In this document: positions 1 to 12,788 of the stretch, piece by piece | How positions within the stretch are numbered: position 1 is the first letter of the stretch | Layout of the letters: every line of letters begins with the position of its first letter | Assembly (NCBI GenBank): GCA_963693285.1 | Contig: OY848918.1 | Location: 2,301,501 to 2,365,500, forward strand | Source of the DNA: Xestospongia muta | Lineage: Eukaryota > Porifera > Demospongiae > Haplosclerida > Petrosiidae | Length of the DNA stretch: 64,000 bases | Direction: 5' to 3' | The notes under the pieces: model-generated | The model's database searches: none | Told to the model about the DNA's origin: nothing | Seen by the model: only the letters and a program-made list of their open reading frames with translations | Translations under genes and position numbers: made by a program

Positions 1-177
1 TAGTACTTACTTACCAAAAAATATTAGCTGTACTAATGATATAACAGCAGGTTATAGGACAAAAAGACAATTAACATTTACAGCTCCTTTACATAGTTCA
101 CATTGAACATTTAATGTATCTTGTTTTATTATTGGAAAAGTAAGTCTAGTGAATCCATTAACAATATTACAAATACA
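1..177 (-). pseudogene. 3' half of a receptor Ig exon (relic)
   Basis: Minus-strand sequence matches the second half of the family's Ig-like exon, including the Q-C-x-L-C cysteine pair and the exon end before a GTAAGTAAG donor (exon end at 15). The 5' half is absent: at about 178 the sequence switches to the plus-strand orientation of the same exon end. It is a broken fragment at the window edge. Confidence 0.6.
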
Positions 178-415
178 GTTAATATCATTTGGTAAGTAAG
201 TACTATAATATATCTCCTTTAATATAGTCACATCTACTGTAGGTCCTCCTCACTTACTAACTCATCAGTTACTGGACAATGCAGTGATATTAAGATGGTC
301 TCCTCCATTAATGGACTATATTCAGTTCCAGTACAATATAACAGTAGTTAACTCTGATAATATATCAATAATGTTTACTACAGTAACTAACTCAACTAAC
401 ATAACTCTACATATA
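178..415 (+). pseudogene. inverted end of Ig exon plus truncated FN3-1 exon
   Basis: Last bases of an Ig exon, a donor at 191, a 37-bp intron, and the start of an FN3-1 exon (from 228) on the plus strand. The FN3 strand motif LRWSPPLMDY is readable. The exon breaks off near 415, after about two thirds of its usual 300 nt. Together with the preceding feature it forms a head-to-head inverted junction like the one near 57.1 kb. Confidence 0.65.
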
Positions 416-499
416 TAACCAATCATATCAAATTATGACACTATGATTAACATACATACATTATCAGTAAATATGCCATTCAGTAGCTACAGATATATA

Positions 500-645
500 C
501 TATCTCGTCTTGAAGTACACGATACACAGTAAACATAACAAGATACCAGTGATCAATACTAGTTGAAACATCACACCTACTACTGCTACTATAGTGATCC
601 TCTGAGCAGTCACAGTCATATCAGTAATAGGTGTAGGTTGAATAC
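500..645 (-). pseudogene. type B transmembrane exon with early stop
   Basis: A type B membrane exon: acceptor at 646-647, extracellular Thr-rich lead, then a hydrophobic helix with ITIVAVVG and LITGILLC. In intact copies the basic stop-transfer run continues KKRRYTYKLK into further tail exons; here it reads FKTR and then a stop at 500-502. A receptor using this exon would have almost no cytoplasmic tail. It lies downstream of the type D gene with no ectodomain of its own, so I treat it as a relic. Confidence 0.6.
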
Positions 646-696
646 CTAATGTAAAATAAGACATTTATTTAATTTTTGTGTTTCATACTACCTATA

Positions 697-775
697 GGAT
701 AGTTTTTGATCTTTGGGAAGGAAGCAAAGTGCTTTTAGCTGTCAAGGGAGGGACAGTATCATATTAATAGCTATT
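697..775. repeat. short repeated block, three copies
   Basis: The block around GGGAAGGAAGCAAAGTGC recurs almost unchanged near 38760-38835 and 45635-45712. The latter two lie in the 6.87-kb duplicated unit. No coding sense is recognised. Confidence 0.7.
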
Positions 776-1095
776 ATTAAACTACTGTAGGTAATAGTGT
801 CTTGTGACATAGAAGAATGCAGTGCAGTTGTTGTACTAATGAAACAATAATCAAGTGATATTACTTCAGAATATTTAACAATACTAGTTATTTCATTAGT
901 GATTGTTTATATTTGGTAATTATAAGAAAATTTAAAAAGCAAGACTATTATACTGTAATAAAGCTTGTTAAATTAAGGTATATAAACATAGCACACAATA
1001 TTAGTAAGCATGTGTAATTTCTAACTTCTAAACATAATAATGTAACTAATTATTTGCACAACTTATAATATAGTAATATAGTTTAGTATCATTAT

Positions 1096-2645
1096 TTAGA
1101 TTTTGTTAAAGTACACTTGTACAGGATAATCATCCTTGATCAATAGTTTAGTTTGGTTAACAATATGGATCATCTCAACTTGTATAGGATAATCACCAGT
1201 ATAGTTGTTACACACTAACTCAGTGTGGTGTAGTCCTTGATCAATAGCTTGGATTGGTCGACAATGGTGATTATATTGATGAAGTATGTAGAGAAGTAAC
1301 AGAGAAGTGACAAGGGTAATAAATGATGATGACACACAAACATGAACAATAATATTTTTAAAAGGTTGATCTAAACATTTAGAAATATTTTTGGATTTAT
1401 GATATAAAGTAATACTTACTTTCATTTCTGATGTTTATATATTCTGTCATGTCATTTCCTATGAAGTTCTCTACCACTATTGCTACATAATATATCATGT
1501 TATCAACTGAAATATCAGTTATATTGATTAATAAAGTATCATTCATTGATATTGGAGTTACTGATGATGACGAACTGTTAATATCATTTCCACAATTGTC
1601 CTTCAGCAATAACTGATAAATATAATTATTACATATTAATAACACCTAATAATAACGAGAATAAAATGTTCAATAACTTAATGGATCTTCATTACAAAAT
1701 ACTGTTATCTATATTAATGAACTGTCTCTAGAGAATGTAATTTATTATTACAACATACACTGAAATTTAGTGATATCACTCCATTAACAGTAGAAACAAT
1801 TACCACATCAGAGACATCTAAAGCTAATATTAATTATATTAGAATTATCATAACAATCTACATTAACTCTAACATTACCTGATATTATTATAAAGTTATC
1901 TTCAGTAATAGCTAGTTCACTATAACCATATTGTGTACCACCAGATACACTCCATTGTAACTGACTACATTCAATATATGATATATTATCTTTATGTGAG
2001 TTATGTTAGTTGAATTAGTTACTGTAGTCAACATTACTGATATATTATCAGAGTTAACTACTTTCATATTGTACTGGAACTGAATATAGTTCATTAATGG
2101 AGGAGACCATCTTAATATCACTTTATTGTCCAGTAACTGATGAGTTAGTAAGTGAGGAGGACCTACAGTAGATATAACTATATTAAAGAAGATATATTAT
2201 AGTAGTTACTTACCAAATGATATCAGTTGTACTGGTAATGATACAACAGTAGGTTGTAATGAACTTTCTATACACTCTACTTTATTGTTGTTACATAGTC
2301 CACATTGAATCTCCATCAATATGTCTGGATATCAATGTTTTCAATAGTAACCATAGTGATACCATTAGTACCACCAGGTACATCTAATTCTATACCATTT
2401 GGTACTGTATTAGAGTAAATAACGAGTGGAAAACCAGTGATATTCCAAAATAATAAATAGCCTCCACTATGGTTTAAAAAACTTCAAACTTGACAGTACT
2501 TCCAACAGGAGTTATAATTGGAGTTGATGGACAAGGTCCCTTGATTGTGGCTCCAGAGTTACTGTATACTGGACTAGTACACGTTTGTCCATTACTGAGG
2601 TGGAATAAAAGAGCAAAAGAACAGCTGGAAAGGTACAATCTTCAT
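1096..2645 (-). pseudogene. Ig/FN3 receptor with type D membrane-tail exon (broken 5' part)
   Basis: Order on the minus strand: Ig exon (about 2213-2645), FN3-1 (about 1880-2175), linker (about 1740-1815), a diverged FN3-2 exon (1420-1645) and a final membrane-plus-tail exon (1096-1370). The Ig exon has lost two bases in the signal-peptide region and another near 2488; FN3-1 has lost two bases near 2000, so the ectodomain frame is broken. The last two exons are open and phase-compatible. FN3-2 here is much more diverged than in any other copy. The last exon encodes one hydrophobic helix (about residues 9-28 of the exon) and a cytoplasmic tail of about 60 residues containing GDYPIQV and DDYPVQV. 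A scrap of ordinary FN3-2 5' sequence (1667-1719) sits just upstream, showing recombination. The ectodomain copy is dead; whether the 3' exons serve another transcript is unknown. Confidence 0.65.
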
Positions 2646-2699
2646 GACCTAATAATATCTAATTAAAAGTGGGTGTTGATATGAGGTAATTGTGGGCAA

Positions 2700-3235
2700 G
2701 ACATGACAAACTCCTAATATTGTTAAATTTGGCATATTATTAGTGGTAATTTCTAAAAATAGAATTCTTCTCTTGTATAATATAATATACTCAACAAATC
2801 TACACCTGTCTCAAAATTTAATTACTATTAATTTCATTATTAACATACCTTTCTATTAACATATACAGCTGTTGTCCTTACTATCACTAATACTATTAAT
2901 ATTATTATTATTATGAACATACTAACAATTACTGGAAATATAATATTTTATGATGGATTTGAAGTAAAGGTTTACTGGTTCCCACAATGTTTGTTCCCAT
3001 GCAATGATTGTGTACCTATTGCTTTACTCCCTAGTCTGTAGAAGTGGTTCAGCACAAATGTGGGTTATGAATATAAAAATTGAGCCCATTTTTTCTACTT
3101 ACTATAATGGTTGGACAATTAATCTTCCAACCCAACCTTTATACATATAAATGAATATCTACGTGTAGCCAGACTATATGTTAAAGTATTCATTTTCTTA
3201 AATAAAAAAATAAACAATATTAGTATTTCATAATA
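2700..3235. repeat. repeated upstream block with type A helix relic
   Basis: A block found again near 11460-11900, 28080-28500, 38870-39190, 45720-46085 and 61470-61770. It contains a minus-strand remnant of the type A helix exon (about 2858-2945, VNRK-type end) in several copies, followed by a conserved stretch around 2970-3130. Plus-strand frames of about 70 codons open in some copies but not all, so I do not call a gene. Confidence 0.65.
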
Positions 3236-3279
3236 AGATTAAAAGATATGATTGCTTTAATTTCAAAGTTAATTATATG

Positions 3280-3625
3280 AAACTAGCATACTACTATGTA
3301 GTCTTTTGCTGATCTATTTTAGAAACAGGATAATCCCCTTATCCCTTTGAGGGAACTCAATTTGAGGATACAATGTTTTCTAATAATAATAAAGGACATT
3401 AGAGATATGAAACACTGGGAATAGTATAGTATATGATGAGGAGCCAAAGGGTCATTTTATAACCACTGGATAATTGTTCTAAAATGGCTGGAGTAATATT
3501 AACAATAGAATTGCTTACCTGATCAGTAAGGGTTCAATGTGTGTTAAAGTTGTTGTGACATTGTCTCGAGGGAGGGCTTGAAGTTTTTCTGGTGTCTGAT
3601 AGGCTGGATCAGTTTGGAGCTAAGA
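3280..3625 (-). pseudogene. type B-like tail relic (YQTP exon and C-terminal exon)
   Basis: Two degenerate tail exons. The first (3519-3619) matches the exon with DPxYQTPE but is 101 nt instead of 102 because a G is missing near its 3' end. The second (about 3290-3405) aligns with the ITIM exon but has an 8-nt insertion after IEFPQRD, and the VEYASI codons are out of frame. Similar relics lie downstream of other type A copies (37.8, 39.4, 44.8, 46.3 kb), suggesting an ancestral unit with both tails in tandem. Confidence 0.6.
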
Positions 3626-4181
3626 AAAGGAGGTACCATAATTCTAAATATCTTAGCATATTTTGATGTCAACAATATATATGACACCAAATAGAGGATA
3701 ACACTATTAATTAGTAAATAATTGTAGTAGCTATGTTATTGTTAGGAAATTTGGATATCTCCAACATAACCAAACAATTGATAGAACAAGAAAACAAGAT
3801 GTAAACATGTAACTTGTGTTATTATATCTATCCATCAGTACTTTCATGTATCCATTTATCTTAAACAGTTGATAAACATATCTATCCATAGTTATATAAA
3901 CAATTTATAAATGTATACATGTTGTTCTTTATGTGGTATTGAATAGTTAGTTCCAGTTTTAGATACATGCTGTGACATACAATGTACCCATATAATATAT
4001 TATGACCATATATGGATATATTATATGTCACTAATGTACTCATATAAATAATATGTAGTACATATAAAGTACTACTATTATTTATCATCAAATATTACTT
4101 CAAACAAGGTGGTGTTTGTCAACTAACACATAAAGAATAATCTAAGGACTAGATCAAATCATATAATTAATTTATTGTATA

Positions 4182-5953
4182 TAGTCATAATCTAATGTAT
4201 TATTAGTAAGATTTCTCATAAAGAACTCTTCTCTTGTACCATATGCTGGACAGGTCTGCATCTGAGGATCTGGTATAGCTTTCTAAGAAACTCTGACATA
4301 ATAAACTCATTTATTATTAACATATCTTTCTGTTAGCATATACAGTGGTTATCGCTACTATCACTAATACTATTATTATTATCAGTATTATTTTGAAGAT
4401 AGTTATAACACTAACAACTACTGGAACAATAACATTTGATGATGACACTACAGTAACAAAATTATGATTTGAACATACTACAATTAAAAACATTACTTGA
4501 TGAGCTGGTAGTTAATGGAATGTATTGTGAAATAATAGTAGAATTATGAATAGTATGGAAATGAAGTGAAGTAGTAACTGTAAATGATGTATAAAGTATA
4601 CAATATTATTAACATTAATTATTACTACTTTTTGTACTACTTGTCCTAGTTATAGAGGATGATATTGTAAGTTGACACTCCTGAGGATATAAACCTTTAT
4701 AGTTAGCAAAATGAACAGGATATACTCTGATTACTAACTTAATAATTTGAATTCAGTTAAATTATTAAATTCTGTTCTGTCTCTTCCAACAGAGTTGATC
4801 ACTTCAATAGCTATATACCATGTAGTAATATCAATAACTGACTGTATATTAACACTCATATCATAGACTGTATTATTTGTTACAATATCAATGTTAGGAG
4901 TTAATATTAGAGTGTTGTTGAGTTGACTCCTACAATAATCCTCTTGAATAAGCTGATATGTATAATTTAATGGATTTTCATTACAAGATACTGTTATCTA
5001 TAGTATAACTTAGTGTATTAACTATAAAAGTAGTGTATGTAATAACTTACACCAAAATTAAGACTGTAAAACCACATAAACTGGAAACAATTACTTCGTC
5101 AGAGATATTTGGAGCTGTATATTAAATAAATTACACTTCATATTAATACTATACATTACTTGATATTATTATAAAGTTATCTTCAGCAATAGCTAGTTCA
5201 TTATAACCATATTGTGTACTAGCAGATACACTCCATTGTAACTGACTACATTCAATATATGATATATTATCTTTATGTAGAGTTATGTTAGTTGAGTTAG
5301 TTACTGTAGTCAACATTACTGATATATTATCAGAGTTAACAACTGTTATATTGAACTGGAACTGATCATAATCCATTAATGGAGGAGACCATCTTAATAT
5401 CACTGCATTGTCCAGTAACTGATGAGTTAGTAAGTGAGGAGGACCTACAGTAGATGTGACTATATTAAAGGAGATATATTATAGTACTTACTTACCAAAT
5501 GATATGAACTGTACTGGTAATGTCATAGAAGTATCCTGAAGATTTGAAGGATGACAAGAAGATATCAGATTACACAAACCACATTGAATATATAACACTT
5601 GTTCACTCAATACTGAAATATTAAGAACAGTCAGATCTTGAGAAGCACTTATAGTGGTATTATTTAAAGGTGAAGGTGAAGCAAAACCAGTTATAAATAG
5701 ATGACTGCTGATGTTCCATAATTTTGATATAACCACTGCCCTCAAAGGAACACTCAAACATCACAGTGCTTCCAATGGAAGCTATAACTTGAGATGATGG
5801 ACAAGGACCTCTGATAATTGCTCCAGCAAAGTTGTTGTATACTGAACTAGTACAGGTTAGTGATAGTCCACAGTATAAAGATAGGGCAAAAGAACAGAAA
5901 AACAGCAAACTTCTTACTAATGCTGTCTTTATCTTCGAATTGGTATTACGCAA
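4182..5953 (-). pseudogene. type A Ig/FN3 receptor, frameshifted
   Basis: All type A exons are present: Ig (about 5500-5953), FN3-1 (5160-5459), linker (5051-5114), FN3-2 (about 4740-4990), stalk, helix (about 4325-4460) and a tail exon ending in LDYDYIQ and a stop at 4182. The Ig exon reads in two frames that overlap at about 5725, meaning a one-base insertion in an A run. The linker is 64 nt instead of 65. The leader differs from other copies (longer, starting MRNTNSK). Two frame breaks make this a pseudogene unless they are assembly errors. Confidence 0.7.
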
Positions 5954-6399
5954 TAATTACGTTGCAGCATATTAATAAATGCAACCCTCAGTATTATTTT
6001 AAAGATAGTTATAACACTAACAATTATTGGAATAATAATATTTGATGCTGAATAATGATGTGAAGTCAATATTTTCTAAAACAATTATAGTATGATTTTT
6101 TCAATTATATGTTTGTTTATTATAGTATCCAAAGAAACAAGCTAGCAACAAGCTTCCAGCATGACCAATCAAGCACTTAATTGAAACACTTGCAGTTAGG
6201 GTTAATAAAATCACAGATACTATATGTTACATAACATCTATGATAACATTTATTAGTTGCTATATGCATCAGCAGCTGAAGGAAAACCACATTATCAATT
6301 GAACTCAACGCTAATATCAATATTATACTATAATATTCTATGATGATGTTTTAATCTATTACTGTACATATTCATAACATAATATATCATAGGTATTAC

Positions 6400-6610
6400 C
6401 TCTTATAAAGAGCATTTCTCTTGTACTATATGCTAGACAGGTCTACAGTTGAGGATCTGGTATAGCTTTCTTAAAAACTGACACAAAGTACTACATATTA
6501 TTTTATCACTAAATATTATTTCAAACAAGGTGGTGTTTGTCAAATAACACATAAAGAATAATCTAAGGACTAAATCAAATAGTATAATAAATGACATCAG
6601 TTATTAGTGA
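6400..6610 (-). pseudogene. type A tail exon relic
   Basis: Matches the type A tail exon and its downstream flank (the stretch with the AACAAGGTGGTGTTTGTC motif seen after the tails near 4110, 20580, 35120, 40140 and 47010), but the coding part is degraded and lacks its ectodomain. Confidence 0.5.
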
Positions 6611-7440
6611 CTTTTTTATTAGTTATTTCCAATAAAAGACAACAATACTATATGAGCTTCAATTCTGATATTCAACAGTTGAAGTAAAAACTAATAATTA
6701 AAGAATTGCCAACTTAGCACTTGTCTTTGAAAAGACAGTGATGATGTCAATGATGTAAGACAAAATCCATCATCTATAGAGCAGGTTTGGTTTACTATAT
6801 TTCATCTTCCAAATATCAATTCCTAAAATGTCTGTATATCAAAATACAAATGCATACCAAATTGGGAATTATAACTAATTCACAGTAGGACACATATCAT
6901 GCTAGTATTAATGAATAGAAGAGTTATTAATAATAATTAATTAGTTAATAATAATTTTTCATTGTAAAGATTGTAAGGAGCACAAAGTAATACCTAGAAA
7001 CAATAGAAAAAAGAACTATTTTGTCTAGATCAGGTATACAGGTGTTAATATAATAGATTTTCTTTTTTAACATGTACAACTTGTTAAAGATAATGAACTG
7101 TCATTTTTGATTGTAAATGTTGCAAGTACTTGCATATACACTTTAAAAGAATTAATACTTGTATACACTTTTAAATCATTTTAAACTTCTTTAAAAAATA
7201 TTTCTAAGCCTCAAGGTGTGTCAGTTTTTATGATTCAGTTGTCAATTGTATAATTATATATGGTAGATATAGCAATGTAATCAACTGAAAAATATTTATA
7301 AAAAAAGGAGTCCATTAACTTTTAATTTCTGAATAACTTATGTTCATTAGATGTAGCAACAATTTATAACATATTGAACACTTAAATAGTAAATTAAATA
7401 TAAATATGTCACTGATATGTTTTACATTGAAAGTGTTTGT
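6611..7440. repeat. intergenic dispersed repeat, no gene seen
   Basis: No open gene is visible. Parts at 6620-6705 and 7235-7440 recur, diverged, at 30345-30425 and 30490-30640. Confidence 0.5.
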
Positions 7441-7870
7441 GTTTTAACCTTTATAAAATGTTTGACCTATATCTGATTACAAGTATAAATATTAATGAAT
7501 AGCAGTTGATATTTGCCATATACTGTAGTTTGATGGCCAAACATATGGTTCAAATAAACAGTCAAACATAAATCAAGTTAATGGACAAACTATATGCTGT
7601 TTTACAAGTAAGCCATAATCCAAAAACTTGACACTAACTGTCAGTCTAATCATCTCCTCTCTACAAAACTAAAATACAATAATTGATATGATATGATAAA
7701 TACTTCCAGTAAAGTAATTTATTGAGCATTATGTAATTATTTTATATCTGTGTCATTAATGATACTATATCCTGTACTTTAATACCTTAATTCTGTTTTA
7801 TTTATTATTGTTCTATTCTGTTTGTGCCCTTCAAACTAGCAGTGGCTATTGGACATTCTTTTATCAATTA
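7441..7870. repeat. copy of the type B 3'-flank repeat
   Basis: The stretch around 7480-7640 (GATTACAAGTATA, then ATCAAGTTAATG) matches 8430-8610, 22390-22440, 23620-23780 and 52540-52690, which lie downstream of type B C-terminal exons or their relics. No gene is seen here. Confidence 0.55.
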
Positions 7871-7879
7871 AAACAAAAA

Positions 7880-8410
7880 AAACAATTATTTCATCAGTGA
7901 TATCTGGAGCTGTATTGAAACGAAAGTTAAAGTTATTACAACATAATGTTAATATTACTTGATATTATTAAAAAGTTATCTTCAGCAATAGCTAGTTCAT
8001 TATAACCATATTGTGTACCAGTAGATACACTCCATTGTAACTGACTACATTCAATATATGATATATTATCTTTATGTAAAGTTATGTTAGTAGAGTTAGT
8101 TAGTGTAGTCAACATTACTGATATATTATCAGAGTTAACTACTGTTATATTGTACTGGAACTGAATATAGTCCATTAATGGTGGAGACCATCTTGCTATC
8201 ACTGGATTGTCCAGTAACTGATGAGTTAGTAAGTGAGGAGGACCTATAATAGATATTGAAGAAGATATAATATAGTATTTACTTACCAAAAGAGATTGGT
8301 TATATAACATCAGTGACCATTTTTCAATAGGTAGAATATCACTAATATTCCAGACTGTAAATAACTTCTATTGTGAGTATAAGAGCACTCAAAAAGCACA
8401 GTACTAACCA
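7880..8410 (-). pseudogene. orphan FN3-1 with Ig and linker scraps
   Basis: An open, full-looking FN3-1 exon (about 7966-8255) flanked by a scrap of Ig exon (8285-8410, ending in unrelated 3'-flank repeat) and a linker exon cut off at about 7880. It has no leader, second FN3 or membrane part. Confidence 0.6.
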
Positions 8411-9030
8411 CCAACAGGAGTTATGTACTTCATGTCTGATTACAAGTATATATGTGTATTAATGGCACCAGTTCATATTTGACATATACTATAACTTGAT
8501 AGCCAAACGTTCAGTGCAAATAAATAATAAAAACATCAAGCATAAAAGCATACATCAAGTTAATGCACATACTATATGCTGTTTTACAAGTAAGCAATAA
8601 TCCTTAAACCTTTCTAATACTTAAATATAGCTATAAATGTATTATAATTATTTGACACACTAACTGTCAGTTTAGCCATTCCCTCTCTACAAAAGTAACA
8701 ATTATGTTTTGTTAATGATAACATATACAATTACTGTCAAGATTCATATTTTATTGACATAATATTGAGTTGCTAATGAGTTGTTCAAAATATCAAGAAT
8801 ATACATTAAAAATTTACTAATGAATTATCAAAATGTATTAAAAACAAAACCTTTTATATCACTTAAAGTGATGTCATATATTATTGATGATCTAATGATG
8901 ATAACTAATAAAATGGTTTGATACTAACAAAAACTAACAGCAATAATATTGCAAAGTAAATGATGACAATAATGAACACAAATACAATAATATTATGATG
9001 AGTGCTTCCTGTGAAGTAATTAATTGAACA
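8411..9030. repeat. type B 3'-flank repeat
   Basis: About 600 bp that recurs after type B genes: compare 23600-24250 and 52530-53260. It holds no recognisable coding sequence. Confidence 0.65.
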
Positions 9031-11381
9031 TTATGTAATGCTTGCATATTCTACAACATCCTGTTGACCCACTGTTGGTGTAGAATAATCCCTTTGAGAA
9101 AACACAATTGGAGTATATTGTTTTGTTGTCTATTATAGGAGATATGTAGTACTGGGAATTATATATGATTAAACATTGTCATGTTAAAACCATATAATAT
9201 TATTATTAATAATATTATATTAGTAAGTAGAATGGAAAGGTCATTAACTAATTACAAGAATTGATAATATACATGTACTATCACATAGTACATGTAAAAC
9301 ATTACCTTCCTTTTTGCTGACCTTATCTCTATCTTTTCAGTGTACAAATGAGTACTTGTACCATCTTTAGTTTCATTCTAATAAAGTTATCATCATTAAA
9401 AATATCAAATTATAATCTAACCTTGATTTGATTTGATGGGTGTGGAGAAGATGATGTCTTGTTACCAAATAAAAAGGTACCATTAATATCTGAGTCATCA
9501 CTAACTGGAAGAGAAGGTAATGGAGACTAGAGAAAATTAAGGGAGACAAATGTGAGAGTGACAACTTGGACATTCTTACTTTGGGACTTCGTGTTGAGCC
9601 GTTCTTCTTCCTGTTACTATTGGTCTAAAATGGGTGGAGTAATAGATGTGTCCTCTCAATACAAGTATATATAATACCTTTTTTATATTAACAGGTACCT
9701 CACTATAACCAGGCATATCAACAACATTCTCTAACTGAGGAGAGGGTGTAGTAGTAGGAGGTAGAGGGGAGGGTAAAGAAATGACATTGACAGCTGGTTC
9801 AGCTGTGACATAGTTTGTATCAGCTGACACTATGTTTTCTCATTATATATACTTAATACCTTTTTTATATTAACAAGTACCTCACTATAACCAGGCATAT
9901 CTACAACATTCATATATATGAACACTGACTATATACATAATAACATTCTATTAATTATACTAAGGTACATAGTCTCAGGAAATACTATAGTTAGGATCTT
10001 TTCAAACTAACATTAGGACAGTATATATAAATGACATGTATTATGACACATACATTATCAGTAAACATGATATCATTAGTAACTAGGACACACCTGCTGA
10101 CTATTAATATAATCTGTTTTAGTTTTTGACATATCTTGAGGAGTGAGATAGTCATCAACACACTATATATGTCAGTGAGGAGATATATAGTTAGTGTTTA
10201 ATATATTGTACCTTATGAACTGAACTCTGACCCTCTTTACTAAAACATATTGTTGTTTAAAATAATGAATAAAAATTACTTACTTACTTTAAGTTTAAAT
10301 TTTCTGTGGTATTATCTAAATAAATGGAAATATACATCAATGTACTAGTAATATATATTATTAGTATGTAATTATGTTTCATTATGATTGTATTCTGTCA
10401 AAAATAACTCAAAGTACCTTTTAATTTATATGTATACCTTCTCTTCTTAAAGTACACAATACACAGTACACATGACAAGATACCAGTGATCAATACTACT
10501 CCAAGAACTCCACTTACTACTGCTACTATAGTGATCCTCTTAGAGATCATAGTAATATCAGTAGTAGATGTGGGTTGAGTACCTAATAAAGATATAATAT
10601 AATTATCAAATGTCTAGTATTACATACTATGTATAAGAGTGGGTGTTTCTGATGTTACAGGATGAATAGAGGTGGAATGGAAAGTAACTATAGTAATAGA
10701 AGTAGCTGTAAAGGTGAATAACATCAATAATGGTAGTACTTTGATTATCTATACTTAATAAAGAAGGAGTTACTGATGTTGTTAGTAGACACTCTTGAGG
10801 ATATATATCAGTACTAACTATAATTATATGAAAACAATAGACAAATTAATAATACTTACTTATGAATTCAGTCAAGTTAGTAAATTCTGTTCTATCTCTT
10901 CCAACAGAGTTGATCACTTCAATAGCTATATACCATGTAGTATTATCAATAACTGACTGTATATTAACACTCATATCATAGACTGTATTATTTGTTACAG
11001 TATCAATGTTAGGAGTTAATATTAGAGTGTTGTTGAGTTGTCTCTTATAATAATCTTCTTGAATGAGATGATATGTATAATTTAATGGATCTTCATTACA
11101 AGATACTGTTACCAAATATAGTATAACTTAGTTTATTAACTATTACAAGTGGTGTATGTAATAACTTACACAGTAATATTCCAAAATGGAAGATAACTCC
11201 CACTGTGGCTGTAAGAACACTCAAACTTCATACTACCAACAGGAGCTATAACTTGAGATGATGGACAAGGTCCTCTGATAGTAGTTCCAGAGTTACTGTA
11301 TACTGGACTAGTACATGTTTGTCCATTACTGAGGTGGAATAAAAGACAGCAAAAGAACAGCTGGAAAGGTACAATCTTCAT
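9031..11381 (-). pseudogene. type B Ig/FN3 receptor, ectodomain deleted, ITIM tail intact
   Basis: The leader and first half of the Ig domain (11166-11381) run directly into the end of the linker exon: a deletion has removed the Ig C-terminal half and FN3-1. The FN3-2 exon (from about 11109) has lost its acceptor AG (TTTG where sister copies have TTAG or ATAG). Downstream, the type B parts look healthy: helix 10418-10582, tail exons 10288-10315, 10212-10239 and 10094-10162 (VDDYLTP, TDYINS), a proline-rich exon 9678-9829 (PSPLPPTTTPSP, GYSEVPV), smaller exons, and the terminal exon 9031-9129 ending VVEYASIT and stop. Part of the GYSEV exon is duplicated at 9850-9915. The ectodomain damage argues for a pseudogene, but the tail exons have kept their frames. 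Confidence 0.65.
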
Positions 11382-11394
11382 GACTTAATAATAT

Positions 11395-12180
11395 CTAATT
11401 AAAAGTGGGTGTTGATATGAGGTAATTGTGGGCAAGGCATGACAAACTCCTAATATTGTTAAATTTGGCATATTTTAGTGGTAATTTCTATTAAATAGAA
11501 TTCTTCTCTTGTATAATATAATATACTCATCAAATCTACACCTGGCTAAAATTTAATCACTATTTATTTCATTATTACCATTACTTCTCCTAACATATAC
11601 AGCTGCTATCCATACTATCACTAATACTATTACTATTATTATTATTATGAACATACTAACAACTACTGGAACAATAATATTTTATGATGGATTTGAAGTA
11701 AAGGTCTACTGGTTCCCACAATTGTTGTTCCCATGCAATGATTGTGTACCTATTGTTTTACTCCCTAGTCTATAGAAGTAGTTCAGGGCAAGTGTGGTTT
11801 ATGAATATAAAAATTGAGCCCATTTTTCTACTTACTATAATGGCTGGACAATTAATCTTCCAACCCAACCCTTTATATGTATATAAATGAATATTTATGT
11901 TCAATAAATGGAATAAATAAATTGATGAATTAATGAAGAGATGAATAAATAAATGAATGAATAAATATATGAATGAATAAATATACTATAGTAGAAAGAC
12001 AAAACAAGATGATAGCCACATTACAGTTAATAAAACTAAGATCATAAACAATAACATTGTACATACATATCAGATAATAGAGTACACATATTGGTTTTAT
12101 TGTTAAAAGGAAGTATTAGCAACTTACACTGTTCATTATAACTGTTTACATTACTTAAATCAAAATATATTTTCTGAATA
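11395..12180. repeat. repeated promoter-side block with type A helix relic
   Basis: Contains the GTGGGTGT element (11411-11418) upstream of the truncated Ig exon, the repeated upstream block (11460-11900), a type A-like helix relic (about 11590-11690), and a stretch rich in ATGAATAAATA-like units around 11930-11990. No intact gene. Confidence 0.55.
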
Positions 12181-12182
12181 GT

Positions 12183-12229
12183 CTTGTGAACCAGCCCTTT
12201 CTTTAAACAAGGGCTGGTTCATGAGACCA
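12183..12229. repeat. conserved hairpin, copy 1
   Basis: Arms of about 19 nt (GTGAACCAGCCCTT against AAGGGCTGGTTCATGAG) around a short loop. Related hairpins lie at 12789-12838, 29463-29510, 34484-34532 and 62667-62715. Confidence 0.75.
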
Positions 12230-12289
12230 TCTCCTTGATAGAAAGTCTATGTCAGATAAGATAATGTACACGTACAATAATAATAAGTG

Positions 12290-12670
12290 TCCATTACTGA
12301 GGTAAAATAAAAGACAGCAAAAGAACAGCTGGAAAAGTGAATCTTCGTGACTTTCAGATTTAAAGTAATAATTAATTAAAAGTAGGTGTTGATCTAAAGT
12401 TAATTGTGGGCAAGGTACGTTATCGTATAAACTCTAACAAAATACTAAAATCATTTAATTTGGTATTTTATTAGTGGTACTTTCTATTGAATAGAATTCT
12501 GTATAATATAATATAATATACTCAACAAATCTACACCTAGCTAAGATTTAATCACTATTAAATTCATTATTAACATACCTTTCTGTTAACATATACAGCT
12601 GTTATCCCTACTATCACTAATACTATTACTATTATCAGTATTATCATGAAGATAGTTATAAAGTAAATAT
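12290..12670 (-). pseudogene. leader and type A helix relics
   Basis: 12290-12352 matches the signal-peptide start of the Ig exon, but the start codon is changed (ACG where sister copies have ATG) and the exon ends early. 12575-12665 matches the type A helix exon. No FN3 exons are attached. Confidence 0.5.
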
Positions 12671-12788
12671 TCTGATAGTTATAAAGTACATATTCTGGTT
12701 TTATTGTTAAATAGAAGTATTGACAACTTACAATGTTCATTATGAGCTATTTAATTTATATATAAATGAAAATGTATCTCCTGATAGT

